In this document: piece after piece, positions 51,799 to 62,673 of the stretch
Numbering within the stretch: the stretch's first letter is position 1
Layout: the number at the start of each line of letters is the position of its first letter
Origin: Oasisia sp. SBJ-2009
Lineage: Eukaryota; Annelida; Polychaeta; Sabellida; Siboglinidae
Direction of reading: 5' to 3'
Length of the DNA stretch: 64,000 bases
Assembly: GCA_964017155.1 (NCBI GenBank)
Contig: OZ024857.1
Span: forward strand, 19,997,404-20,061,403
The notes under the pieces: generated by a model
Database searches by the model: none
What the model was told of the DNA's origin: nothing
The model's input: only the letters and a program-made list of their open reading frames with translations
Translations under genes and position numbers: made by a program

Positions 51799-52517
51799 AG
51801 TTGCATTCTGACTTCCGCCATGTTTAAAATACAATTTCCCAGTAAACCAGCATTCCCCATACACTATATATTGTTTTCCTCAACTACCCATCAACTTATT
51901 TTCACATAATATGCCATTTTAAGATAAAAAGCAGCAAAAGTCGAAAAAAATTCCTGATGAGCCTCATCAGTTAGAATTCTCTGATTGGCTTAGACCTCGA
52001 TGAAGGGAATTCCAGTGAAATAGCTGTCGGGAAACCACACTAGGGCCACACTAAAAGGCGGATCACAATTGGCAGACCGCACGGAAACGACATACCACAT
52101 TCACAAAGATGCCACCGCTCGATACGCTCCATATTTACGGCATGTCCAGTTGTCCACATACAAACTATCGCTGGCTACGTGCCTGTACGGTCAATGGCTA
52201 ATTGAGGATGATTTAAATAACTAGGGTATTGTTGCCTAGTGGCGCCTCTAACGACTAACGTGGATATGTGGAACCGCCTTTTAGTTTGCTCCATCGTTTA
52301 CTTACTTTGACCGGAGAGTTCCGATGGTAAAAATAGATCGACTTTTGGGAAACTCCAGAGCCGTTGTTTGTTGCAAACTTATAGTTGATCAAATAACGCA
52401 TAAAACCACAAGGTAAGACATGTGGTAGGAAGTATACTAATAAGCAAATATCGGTCATGGTGTACATTGACTTTTCTAAAATGCGTTAAAAAGGAGAAAT
52501 TATGTCAGAATGCAACT
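51799..52517. mobile_element. TTAA-flanked MITE-like element (719 bp) in intron 2
   Basis: The termini AGTTGCATTCTGAC match perfectly when inverted (left 51799, right 52517) and are flanked by TTAA on both sides (51795-51798, 52518-52521). The interior carries a second inverted pair (CTAAAAGGCGG near 52050 and CCGCCTTTTAG near 52275). No transposase is present. The TTAA target suggests the piggyBac or Kolobok group; the AGTTGC end is unlike the piggyBac-like element at 52966. Confidence 0.8.
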
Positions 52518-52691
52518 TTAAATGATTAACTCCACACACAATCAGAAGTGGTGTGCTACTGAGACTCAATTCTCACACCTCCATGTGCTACTGGGGTGGG
52601 GGTGGGGGGCAGAGACCCTGGGGCTAGTGGATGTTCACCGACTGAAACAGACTGCCACAGCATGTTCAATTTCATATTTCGTGGCACTTAC

Positions 52692-52872
52692 CATTAAGGA
52701 ATTTCATTGCTGTCAGGGCATCGTCACGCTCCTTGAAGTGGACAAAGGCGTAGTCACGTATCTTTTTGACCCTTTCTACAGCTCCGTCTGTGCCTGATGC
52801 CTCGTTGAACACTTTCCCTATGGTCTCCTCTGTTGTGCCCAGCATCAAGTTGCGTACGTATAATATTTTAAC
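52692..52872 (-). CDS. A1CF: A1CF-like exon 2: RRM3
   Basis: Codes for residues 249-308 plus the first base of codon 309. It has RNP2 LYVRNL and RNP1 RDYAFVHF (287-294) with the family-typical sequence [15 protein letters not shown] between them. The acceptor is TTACAG|GTT and the donor is AATG|GTAAGT. The exon begins in phase 0, exactly continuing VMSK from exon 1, as in vertebrate relatives where RRM3 starts VKVLYVRNLM. Confidence 0.95.
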
Positions 52873-52965
52873 CTGTAATCAATGGCAAATGATCTTTCAG
52901 ATATTATTATACTTGGTCAAGCTTCAAGGTAAATCAGACATACAGTGTATTCTGAATATAATTAA

Positions 52966-54005
52966 CCCTGCAAGTGACCAGGGCCGAAAATCGGCCCAAA
53001 TGCACCTGCCTCTGTTGTAACAATTTTCATTTCCATCACGCTAAACTGACACGCGAAAATTTGGTATTTGATCATTGGATAGCTGACAGATTTTTCTAGA
53101 TCGTGTATATTTTTCCTTGCATATATTCAGTGACAGATTCTTTGCAGTCGAGTTTAAAAAGCACGTGATACAGTTGCTGCCCATATTTGGGAGATTTTAC
53201 TTTGTCCAGATGAATGAATTTACGCATCCATTCATGAAGTCGACACCCCAACACATTCGGTATCAAAAGAAAGCTCTGTGAGTGGCCAATCTGCCAAAAA
53301 TAAACCACGTGGGTTCAGTCCATTCAGCCAATCAGAACCGTGATTTCAAATGTAGCGTCATACCAAGTTGCGAAGCCAAAGTTGAAGACAAAATGGCGGC
53401 GCAGTAAACAACTGTTTATCCGCTTCGCAACTTTCATTTGGACTATCTCAAGTTTCTGCGTTGATATTTTGACAACATGCTTGACAGTATTCATAAACAA
53501 GGTTATTATATTAGTACATGAAGTTTGATTGACTTTGGAGGCGTTTTTGGGGTGAAAATTCACCAAATTAGCAGCGCGATATTTCTCCGGCCGGGCGCCT
53601 GGGTTGCAACGGTAACGAGCGCGGCCGCAATCGGCCGCCTTGAAACAACGTATTTTTATGTCGGAAAAATCATAAATATCATAGTTCTCAACGGATTTGT
53701 TTCATTTTTGTTTTATTTCGCAGCTAATATATGAATCTACATTTGTCTAAATGATGAAGTACATTCGTCCACACGATCATTTTCTGGCAGCAGGATGAAA
53801 TTAGTGTTTTTTTTTAGTTCAATTTCAAATACAAATATCCGCATGATTTTCATTTGTTCTACATATATTATAATTTTATTATAATAAAGCAACCTTTTAG
53901 CGTTAAAATGATGCATCATTCATATTTTTATAACCGATATTAGCGACGTTATGATTTGTATTGGAACAGTATGCCACAGGATTTTTTCCTTGGTCACCTG
54001 CAGGA
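52966..54005. mobile_element. piggyBac-like element (1040 bp) in intron 1
   Basis: The left end CCCTGCAAGTGACCA and the inverted right end TCCTGCAGGTGACCA are flanked by TTAA (52962-52965, 54006-54009). A CCC-type terminus plus TTAA is the piggyBac pattern. Just inside the left end is a perfect hairpin, GGGCCGA-AAA-TCGGCCC. A minus-strand stretch at 53096-53308 contains KVKSPKYG and GKIY in positions faintly like a piggyBac transposase core, but it is far too decayed to rely on. The element starts about 90 bp from exon 2. Confidence 0.75.
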
Positions 54006-54228
54006 TTAAAGCATAAATTTATTTCAGAATTAAAACAGACTGGTCACTCACTCAGGTGTAGTTTTACAGCCCTGAAAGTTTATGGCAGATCTGGTACATG
54101 GGGTGCACTGTGCAGGGGGGGGGGGGGGGTACTGTTGCACAAATTACCCTATTCTGTAAGATGTGTCACTGTCAGTCACAAGTATAAACAACTACTTCAT
54201 TGTCAGCACCAGAGTACTTGCTTGGCAG

Positions 54229-57200
54229 CAGAGATGGAGTAAGCATACTCTGTACTCATAGTACTTGTACTCGTACTTTCTGAGTACTTGTACTCGTACT
54301 TGAGTACATTGGTCCAAAAAACAAAGTAATCATACTCGTGCTCGAGTACATTAACAATGTAATCGTACTCACGATTACTTCTCGCGATTAAATTTGTTTG
54401 TCATATGAACAGTTGCAAACTAATATATTAGACATACATGTTGTAGAAATGTCAATAAAATATAAGAAGTAATCTAATAAATGTAATATTAATTGAGCTA
54501 ATAAATTTCTATTTCTGTTGAGCATTTAAGTTTTAAAAGCAAATATTAAGTCAGATTCCTCAGAGAAGCCACATCTCATAACCCTCCTGCTTACTGTACT
54601 ACTGGTAGTACAAAGTTATATTGTGATAGTCCCTTTGGAAGCACTGCAGTAGATAAACATCCCTAACATCTTGCTTTGTAAATCTTGCTTTGTAATTTTA
54701 GAAGCCATGCCACAGCCCCACCTGTACTGTTTGCTCAGTCACTGTCAGTACAGTGTGAATGACTGGCCATGGTTCCTGTAAACCTGTCCAAATCAACAAC
54801 AATTATGTGTTTGGCCCATCTGATATATTACATAGTTGAAGAGTATATCATTTTTAATATGATTCCCTGGATTTAACATGTTGTTATTGTATTTTATCAT
54901 GTGTATTTAACATTTAAAAAGTGGACATTTGAAATTCTTTATTGTTTCATATAGTGCTGGTTCGACACCAGGTTTTGTTCGATACCGATCGATACCTGAA
55001 TTTTGTTCGATACTCGATACTCGATACTTACGTTGTAAGTCTAATATTCACATAGAACACAGTTCCCAGTAGAAACAGTATGCAACAGAAGTAGTACTGG
55101 TTCGATACCAGAATTCTTCGATACCGATCGATATATTGCTGGTTCGATACCAGAATTCTTCGATATCAATCGATACCAGATTTTTATTCGATACTCAAAA
55201 TTTACCTTGTAAGTGTAATTCAGTACATTAGAGATCTCCAAAGAAACACACTACTATCCACTTAGACTAATGCCACAGAAACACACAATTTTTCACTTAC
55301 AAGTAGGGAAATATGTGATAATTTTATAGTCATGCAAACAATGATTAAAATGCAATTTTCATTTTATGTAAGTAAACAAACAACAGTTTCAATATAATTT
55401 ATTACTGTTGTAAAACTAAAAGGTAATTGTAATATAAAATTTAAACAATAAAGACAACTGCAATAAAATACCTAGTGAAAAATAAATTCATCAATTGCAC
55501 TGAATTATTTTAAATTAATAACAGTACTTCACCCCAGCTGTTTGTAAATACACTATAATACAGCAGCTTAATTTCAATTCAATGTGTCTCCTAAAGTGAC
55601 CATCAACAAATACAGCTGAAACATAACTTACAAATAATATGTTATTATTATATTAAATATAAATACACCTATCACTTATAATAGTGCCACTGCCAGCACA
55701 GCTGCACACTCACTGTTATGACTATTTTATAATTAATTGTATCGTAAAGATAATTGTGATTTAATATCAAAACTGTATAGATGATTACAATAAAATAACA
55801 CTAATTAATAATAGAAAAAATAATAATAAAAATTACAATTGCACTTCCCAGTTCACATCAATTTTTTTTATATACAACTTAAATTACCACGTTATCAAGT
55901 ACACATAACAAGCCCCATAATGTTTTTGCAACTGTTTTCAAGAACCGGTCAGTTTCTTCCTCTACCTCTGGCTCTGCCTGTGGTGAATCTGTTTGGCCAG
56001 TGCCAGTGACTGGCAGTGTCACAGTGAGAGTGACAGTAGATGCAGTAAGCACATCGTCATCGTTAATCAATCACGTCGTCATGTATCTTGGCGATGTTTG
56101 CCGCAGTTACTTAGTAGATTCGGCAACCGATGGCGATTCGCTTCGACTGTAACTAGATGTCCATTGCTCGCTCACTGTCGAATATTTCGATAGAATACGT
56201 TCTCGAGTCAATGACAATGCGACGTTGTCCACGACGTCGACGACGCCATACGATGAAAGTTGATCATCACGTTTTGGTAGCTTCTTGAATGGTGACATGT
56301 TTCGTCAAATTCGATGTATTTCCCCCGCTATCTTTGAGACGCCTCTAGCACAGCAAACACTCTTTGTTGGAAAACTGCCAAATTATTAGCGATGAACGTT
56401 GCGACTTGTTGTCGTTCGCCTTGGTTGTGGGCATCGTGTACGGCAAATGGTGGCGCCACCAAACGGAACCCGGATAAACATAACCCCCGCATCGCGCTCG
56501 AATAAATATTTATATTAATGATATTATTATTAAACTAGTTTCATAAATACTAGTGCGTGCAATAAACATTCTATACAAATACTATAGGATGTGTGTTTTT
56601 GTACGCGTAACCGTAAATAAAGTAGGGAGAAAGATGGCATGGTACTGCCACCAAACAAGAGCGTCACATACGAACCTTGCCAAGGTTTGGGCAACGAGGC
56701 TAAGTGAAGGCGAAGTCTGACCTACGCTAAGATAGCACACAGAAAACAGTTATTATAGAGACTAATTCTACAATAAAGTTTTAGAAAACAATTCACATTT
56801 TATGTTATATTATTTTTAAACAACCACGCCTAAGTCAATTTAGGCTGCGAAGCGCTGTAGTGTAGTGATAGCTCCCGTAAACAACGTCGTCATCAACAAC
56901 GATGTTGCGCCTTGGCATCGACTTCGTCGAATGGACTCGATGTCGAGTATCGAAGGTATCGAAGGTATCGTAGGAATCGAAGGTATCGAAGGTATCGAAT
57001 AGTGGGCGTTCGATACCAAAAATATCGAAGTATCGCGATACCACTAAATATCGGTATCGAACTTTCGCAAGTATCGCGATACTTCGATATTTTTGGTATC
57101 GAACCAGCACTAGTTTCATATTTGTATTTGATTCAGATCCTCAAATTAAATTATGTCTCCAATCCTTCAGACCAGAATTTGAGATAAATGCATCATGTTT

Positions 57201-57843
57201 TTATTTACAACAATATTTGTTTTTGCGGAAACAACACAAAGTAGAACTGTTTCAACTACATCTTTTTGTGAGACAATTGTGTAAATTTATACGTCTAATT
57301 GGGTGTTGTTTTAAAATTTAGTTCCATTACAATGTAGTTATGTTTTATGTATATGACATTGATTGTTGTCGTCTTGCTTTTACATTACTAATGAACATGC
57401 ACTGAATATTGAGCCACCACTAAATTGGCACTCACTATAAAACTTGTATGCGAGTTGTAACAGTTTAATACCTTTAATTTGTAGTATCTTGATATATGGG
57501 CACCTTGAGTATCAATCCAGTATTAAATTATTCTTTCAATACATGAAAATTCTTCTGATTATTAGTAGTAACAACACCTGGATAGTGGATAGCCGTAATC
57601 AGTTAGTTAGTCACACAGCAACAGAAAAAGAATAACACCTCCAGTGGGATTCCATGGAGGTTGCCTTTACGTTAGGAACAGGATATTCATTAAAGTAATC
57701 ATGAAAGTAATCATAATTACTTTCTAAAGTAATCGTACGAGTACATTTGTTTCTGATGTACTCGTCCTTGTACTCATGAATCTTCATAGTAGTCGTACGT
57801 ACTCGAACTCGATTATGTTTGTATTGAAATCACTCCATCTCTG
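54229..57843. mobile_element. Outer hAT-type element in intron 1
   Basis: The terminal inverted repeats CAGAGATGGAGT are identical at both ends, and a perfect 8-bp target-site duplication CTTGGCAG flanks the element (54221-54228, 57844-57851). An 8-bp duplication and a CAGAGATGG start are hallmarks of hAT transposons. Subterminal GTACTTGTACTCGTACTT repeats resemble those of Tol2-type elements. Without the nested insertion the element is about 1.45 kb and holds no transposase frame, so it is non-autonomous. Confidence 0.92.
54952..57112. mobile_element. Inner hAT-type element nested in the outer hAT
   Basis: The termini TAGTGCTGGTTCGAYACC are inverted at both ends, and a perfect 8-bp duplication GTTTCATA flanks it (54944-54951, 57113-57120). 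Subterminal CGATAC/GTATCG repeats crowd both ends. On the minus strand an ATG at 56298 opens MSPFKKLPKRDDQLSSYG..., 63 codons. A further charged frame follows at 56070-55879. These may be the start of a transposase otherwise lost by internal deletion; no hAT catalytic or dimerisation motif was recognised. Confidence 0.92.
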
Positions 57844-57851
57844 CTTGGCAG

Positions 57852-58885
57852 ACACTCTGATTGCTTTCAAAGTTGCAGACTTCAAGTCAATTAGCATTTG
57901 CAGTAGAACTATTAAATTTCTGAATAACTAAAACATTTCTACTATAGAAAATTATTTGCTTTCAATCTTGTTGAGGAAATGAGCATTGAACATTTTATGT
58001 TACTAAAATGATAGTGAATACCAATTATTAAAAAGCCTGTCTGCGGGTTACCATATTTTTCAAACAAGAAACCCTGCTGTCTATAAGTTGATTTTTAGTT
58101 ATTCTTACAGCTGACTGATACTACAAAGATTAAGCAATATACAGGGTAGCTTGTGGTATTTAATAGTCATCATACTAATTAAAATGTCATGATGTTCTTA
58201 TAGGTTAGACTGGCCAAAACAGTACACAATTGTTTGTTGTCCTTGTACAACAGCTGTTTCACTGGTGCTTGTGATGTGGACAGGGGTGAACATCTGACAC
58301 CTGCCCAGCAGGAGTCTCTGAACCTGACTGTCAAAGTCAAAGGTCATACTCTGTGCACTATTTATCTGTGACGTTTCACCACACACACAGGTCCGATGTT
58401 GGCTACGGTTGCAGACACCACTGAATAAACATTACTGATGGTGCATTTAACTAGTTAAAGTCATTAAAGTAACCTGCGAGGTTGCTTCACTTCCTACCCA
58501 AGGCATAAAGCTAATTAACACAAATTACATGTTCGTGAGACATTGTGACTGTCACTGAGTCTGAGGGCCAGACACGATCATATTTGATGAGCTCGTCACG
58601 AAGGTCGACGTCAATGCAGCCCAAGCTACGACCGCAGTCAATATTTACTACAATAGTTACTGATGTTTTTGATGTTATCAACTTCAAAGGCAGGTAATTT
58701 GGAACTTGAATTACCCTCGGCATTGAACATGTCGATAATCCATCCACTCTAGTCTTAGTTTTACTTTTGTAGTTTGAAAGTTCGGTTTGAAATTGCATTT
58801 TTGAAGTTGCTTTGTGTTAGTTACTCGGAACATGTCAAAACGCACGTAACTTGTGTTTTTAACTAAATACGATTATAGAACTAAC
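57852..58885 (-). other. A1CF-like intron 1, exon-1-proximal part
   Basis: AT-rich. A 95-codon minus-strand open frame (58511-58798) has no recognisable domain and is not called. No transposon ends were found here. Confidence 0.55.
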
Positions 58886-59629
58886 CTTAGACATGACTTC
58901 CTCGTCCACTTCTTGTTCGGGTTCTGCCCAATCCACAGCGATTTGGTGGCCCCAAAGTTGAATCCTTCCAGGGATTAACTTTCTGCGTGCCATCGCTGCC
59001 GCTCTGTGGCTTTCATACTCGACGAAAGCAAACCCGCGATTTTTCGTCTTATCTTGCGCGCTTGGGTACACAATAACGTCTACTACCCCGTCCGTGACTT
59101 TCTGCATTTCTTGCAATATCTCCTCCTTCTGTTTGTTTTTAGGAATGCCACCGACAAAAAGCCGACAGTTATCTACACTCAGGCAAACTCCCAAAAAACG
59201 ACCTTTGCGAATTTCATAGTTGTTCAAGTCTCTCACGCAACGCAGTGCATCGCGGCGGTTACTGTAAGTCGTGAAGCAATAACCACGATTTGTTCCACTG
59301 AAGTCCATCATCAACCGGAGTTCGTAAAGTTTCCCAATCTTCTCGAACACTGGGACTAATTCGTCTTCGTAACAATCGCGGGGAATCTTTCCCACGAAGA
59401 CTTCGCAACCGCGCGGTGGGACAGGCCCCTCCCAAAAGGGTGGCGGCCCACCATATTTCCGCTGTCCATTTTCTTGTATCATACTGTAACCGGTTCGCTC
59501 CATCAGCGAAAGGAGGGCGGATTCGTTGGGTGCACCGGCCACACCATGTGGAACGGTTTTATTTTTCGCTTCTCCAGCCATCCCGACTTCGGCGTGATAA
59601 CTGAACAACGCAGCGTCTTCTGCTGGCAT
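58886..59629 (-). CDS. A1CF: A1CF-like exon 1: N-terminus, RRM1 and RRM2
   Basis: Codes for residues 1-248. The family signature [20 protein letters not shown] precedes RRM1, which has RNP2 VFVGKI (77-82) and RNP1 NRGYCFTTY (114-122). RRM2 has RNP2 LFVGGI (157-162) and RNP1 [10 protein letters not shown] (196-205), and ends in the conserved [15 protein letters not shown]. The donor is AAG|GTTAGT. The ATG at 59629 (MPAEDAAL) is preferred. An in-frame ATG at 59707 would add 26 residues, but an NRF-1-type palindrome lies between the two, which suggests transcription starts nearby. Having both RRMs in a single first coding exon is plausible, but any 5' untranslated exon cannot be seen. Confidence 0.95.
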
Positions 59630-59666
59630 TTCCGTACGCTGAACTTTACACGGCGGGAGCTTAGCA

Positions 59667-59680
59667 TTGCGCATGCGCAA
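59667..59680. promoter_or_regulatory. NRF-1-type palindrome TTGCGCATGCGCAA
   Basis: A perfect 14-bp palindrome containing TGCGCATGCGCA, a full match to the NRF-1 consensus YGCGCAYGCGCR. It is 38 bp upstream of the chosen ATG of the A1CF-like gene. Such sites are frequent in TATA-less, CpG-containing animal promoters, so this is a likely core-promoter element. No TATA box is evident. Confidence 0.55.
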
Positions 59681-59709
59681 TCTGTAAACGTTAAACAATA
59701 TCGCCATCT

Positions 59710-60370
59710 ACCGGATTATATTTTATAAACGAAGTGGGGCAATATCATAGATTTAATGTTACCATAAAACGTACATTGCCAATAAAACTCTTACGCTTCA
59801 TATTAACATGTGGACTAGGAAGTTTTCTACAGGCTTATCGAGATTGAAACAATTGTCCACATTCTTCTACGTTTTATAAAACTTTTCTTTACCTCTAATC
59901 CTCGTCCTTCCCTCACATTTCTGTTCCAGTTGCCACCTCTTCCGTCCTACTTCCATGTTCATACTCCTCCTTTCCCCGTTGTTTTAACAGACACTCCAGA
60001 GAAACATCAACTCACTAAAAGCATGCAAAAATTAAATCTGCGTAAGATAACAAATGGTGCTGCCACCTGGTGAACAATGTCAATGAACAAAAAAGTACTT
60101 CGTTACATACCTGCACGTGGTTGGTTACATGAGAAATCTGAAAGTCTGTGTAAGTCAATCTATTAGTAAATCAGAACAGTTACATACTTATTCAGAATCA
60201 AATCATAGATGGAAGACACTGGTAAAGATGAACTAGACGCAACCACCCGTGCTCCAAATCTTCAGTGAAGTTGCGCCTAAATATGTCATACATTATTATC
60301 ATGTGTGTATGATGGGGCAGTCTGGGAGGCATACGATGTGTACATGCATGGTGAGAGTAGTCTATTGGGG
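59710..60370. other. Upstream flank of the A1CF-like gene; no gene seen
   Basis: AT-rich sequence between the promoter region and a microsatellite. A CT-rich tract lies at 59880-59990. Confidence 0.5.
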
Positions 60371-60374
60371 GGGG

Positions 60375-60877
60375 GGGCATAAACACACACACCCACGCAC
60401 CCACGCTCCCATGCACCCACGCACCCACGCACCCACGCACCCACGCACCCACGCACCCACGCACCCACGCACCCACGCACCCACGCACCCACGCACCCAC
60501 GCACCCACGCACCCACGCTCCCACGCACCCACGCACCCACGCACACACGCACACACGCATCCACGCGCCAACGCACCCACGCTCCCACGCACCCACGCAC
60601 CCACGCATCCACGCACCGACGCCCCCATGCACCCAAGCACCCACGCACCCACGTACACACACGCACGCGCACGCGCACGCGCACGCGCACGCGCACGCGC
60701 ACGCGCACGCGCACGCGCACGCGCACGCGCACGCGCACGCGCACGCGCACGCGCACGCGCACGCGCACGCGCACGCGCACGCACGCACGCGCACGCGCAC
60801 GCACGCACGCTCGCACGCTCGCACGCTCGCACGCTCGCACGCTCGCACGCTCGCACGCTCGCACGCTCGCACGCTCG

Positions 60878-60912
<35 letters not shown>
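60375..60912. repeat. Compound microsatellite: CACGCACC, GCGCAC, CTCGCACG and CA arrays
   Basis: Four blocks: CACGCACC octamers with variants (about 60385-60655), alternating CGCGCA hexamers (60660-60798), CTCGCACG octamers (60806-60880) and CA (60881-60912). All six frames are open for long distances because of composition. The alternating purine-pyrimidine hexamer block is of the kind able to adopt Z-DNA. Confidence 0.96.
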
Positions 60913-60915
<3 letters not shown>

Positions 60916-62485
60916 GCCCCAATATAATGTAGTTAATGAAGTCTAGTGCGATCCGGATAGTTGTTTGGGTTGTTGCTAGGGCTTACATCAGGGGTCGGCA
61001 ACCTCTTTGAATGGCGGGTCAAACAGATTTGCGAGCATTTCCCCTTAGATGTGCGTATAGAAGTTTAATTGTTTCAAACTCCAGCTTGGCTATAGGGCAA
61101 TGTCTATTGCGCAGTGGTTGCCAATTCGGTGATAGACCTAAACATCGCCTGACAAACGGCTATTAGAGGAGTTTGGTATGTGTGCACCTGTGTGTCTGTT
61201 TGATACAACAGGAAGGATTTTTAAGTCCAGCCAATACTTTGATGTCATTTTTTTCAACTCCATTGACACTCTATCTCATAACTACGGCAGAGATATTTTA
61301 GCAAAAGACAACGGAGACCTTATTTTCTTCCGATGTCGATATCGAAATCTCGTAGCCTTCGCTTAGTTGTTTTGCTTTTAAAGCGCTATAAGGCAGGTAT
61401 ATGACCACTGCTAACACGTCGGACCATTAACCAGTGCTACACGAAACGAAAAGCTAACGTATACCCTATGAGAAAAAACTTCAAAACTCTTCAATCGTAG
61501 GCGGGTCTATACGCTGTCTGCGGAAATAAGCACAGACAAAAATTGAATATTTTAAAACAACAATTAGTTGCAATCAAGATAATGATGAACGAACATAGTA
61601 ACATCATAGAAATAGATAGTTAACATTACACAGAAATTGACGCCCCCAAGCCTACATATTATCGAGTGTATGTAACCATCGTTCCCTACGATAAAAAGGT
61701 AAGGAAATATTTTTATCGTTTGTGACAAGACGAAATATGAAAACCGAAATCACCAGCGTTTTCAAACCCAATCCGACAGATATGAACTGTCACTATATGC
61801 CACACCGGGATTGTTTGATAGTTTATATGACTTCTGGTCGTCGTGACAGCAATATGTGGCCAATTTTATCAAACACGCAGCTTGTTCAAATGTCGATAAA
61901 TGCGTTGATACGTGCAAAGCAAGGTTCATGTCTACAAATGTCGTGATGTTGGCATGAGGATAGACGTAAGCTAAATGAATCAGCGTCCTCTTCATATGCT
62001 AAATAACCTAGCCCACGACACTAATAAGCAGCCCTATTGTTTCTCTCATAACCTAATAGTCGATGCGCGTACAAATTATTTATTTCAAAATGCCACGAAC
62101 AATGTGTTTTATGCACTCGTGAGTCATTACGCTTTCCGTTCCGAACAACTGACTTAGGGAAAGTGCCTATAACGCACCATGTTCCTATTGCCATGCCATC
62201 GGCAGCTACTTGTGTTTGGCGATCTTGACAAGTAATGAAGAATGCCATATTTTGCAAACTTACACATGTGTTATGATTATATGTGTTTAGACAACCTGTC
62301 AGATATGTGCTTATCGAACTGTTGTAAAACCACAGCGTAGAGCAATGTAGCATTCACGGTTTTTATCACGAGCAATAATCCATTGTGTATATATTTTGAT
62401 TATTGTTTTAACACTCATTGTTACATATCTGTTAATCCTATTATGTAACAAGTATGATTTCATTTAATATTATAAAGACATATTT
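60913..62485. other. No gene seen
   Basis: AT-rich, short frames only, with no recognised domains, termini or RNA genes. Confidence 0.5.
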
Positions 62486-62489
62486 TTGT

Positions 62490-62673
62490 ATCATTCTCTA
62501 GCTCTCTCTCTCTCCCTCTCTTTTCAGCCACGATCACCGTCACTCTTCAGACATGTACACTATCCCCCTCTCTTTCTTTCGATCTCTCACTCACTCTCTC
62601 GTTCTCTCGTTCTCTCGTTCTCTCGTTCTCTCGTTCTCTCGTTCTCTCGTTCTCTCGTTCTCTCTCTCTCTCC
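62490..62673. repeat. CT-rich tract with (CGTTCTCT)n array
   Basis: CTCTCTCTC lead-in, then eight to nine CGTTCTCT octamers (about 62600-62660) and a short CT tail. Confidence 0.93.

Larger units (their letters stand above)
36380..59629 (-). other. A1CF: A1CF/RBM46/RBM47-family gene, whole locus (11 coding exons)
   Basis: The minus-strand exons join with GT-AG introns and consistent phases into 1917 coding bases (638 residues). Layout: N-terminal family signature, RRM1 (about 75-153), RRM2 (155-235), RRM3 (249-320), a Gly/Arg-containing linker, a DND1/A1CF-type double-stranded-RNA-binding region (about 431-540) and a Pro/Ser/Thr-rich tail. In vertebrates A1CF and RBM47 act as cofactors of APOBEC1 mRNA editing, and RBM46 acts in germ-cell mRNA control; the invertebrate role is not settled. 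The dsRNA-binding region makes it more like A1CF/RBM46 than RBM47. Length is slightly above A1CF (about 590). The symbol denotes the family, not proven one-to-one orthology. Confidence 0.9.

Noticed and set aside
51957..51974. CTGATGAG next to CTCATCAG, suggestive of a hammerhead core
   Set aside because: It is a simple palindrome without the GAAA segment or stem II needed for a hammerhead.
60198..60932. Open frames of about 190-240 codons on both strands
   Set aside because: Produced by the stop-free CACGCACC and CGCGCA repeat composition; all six frames are open.
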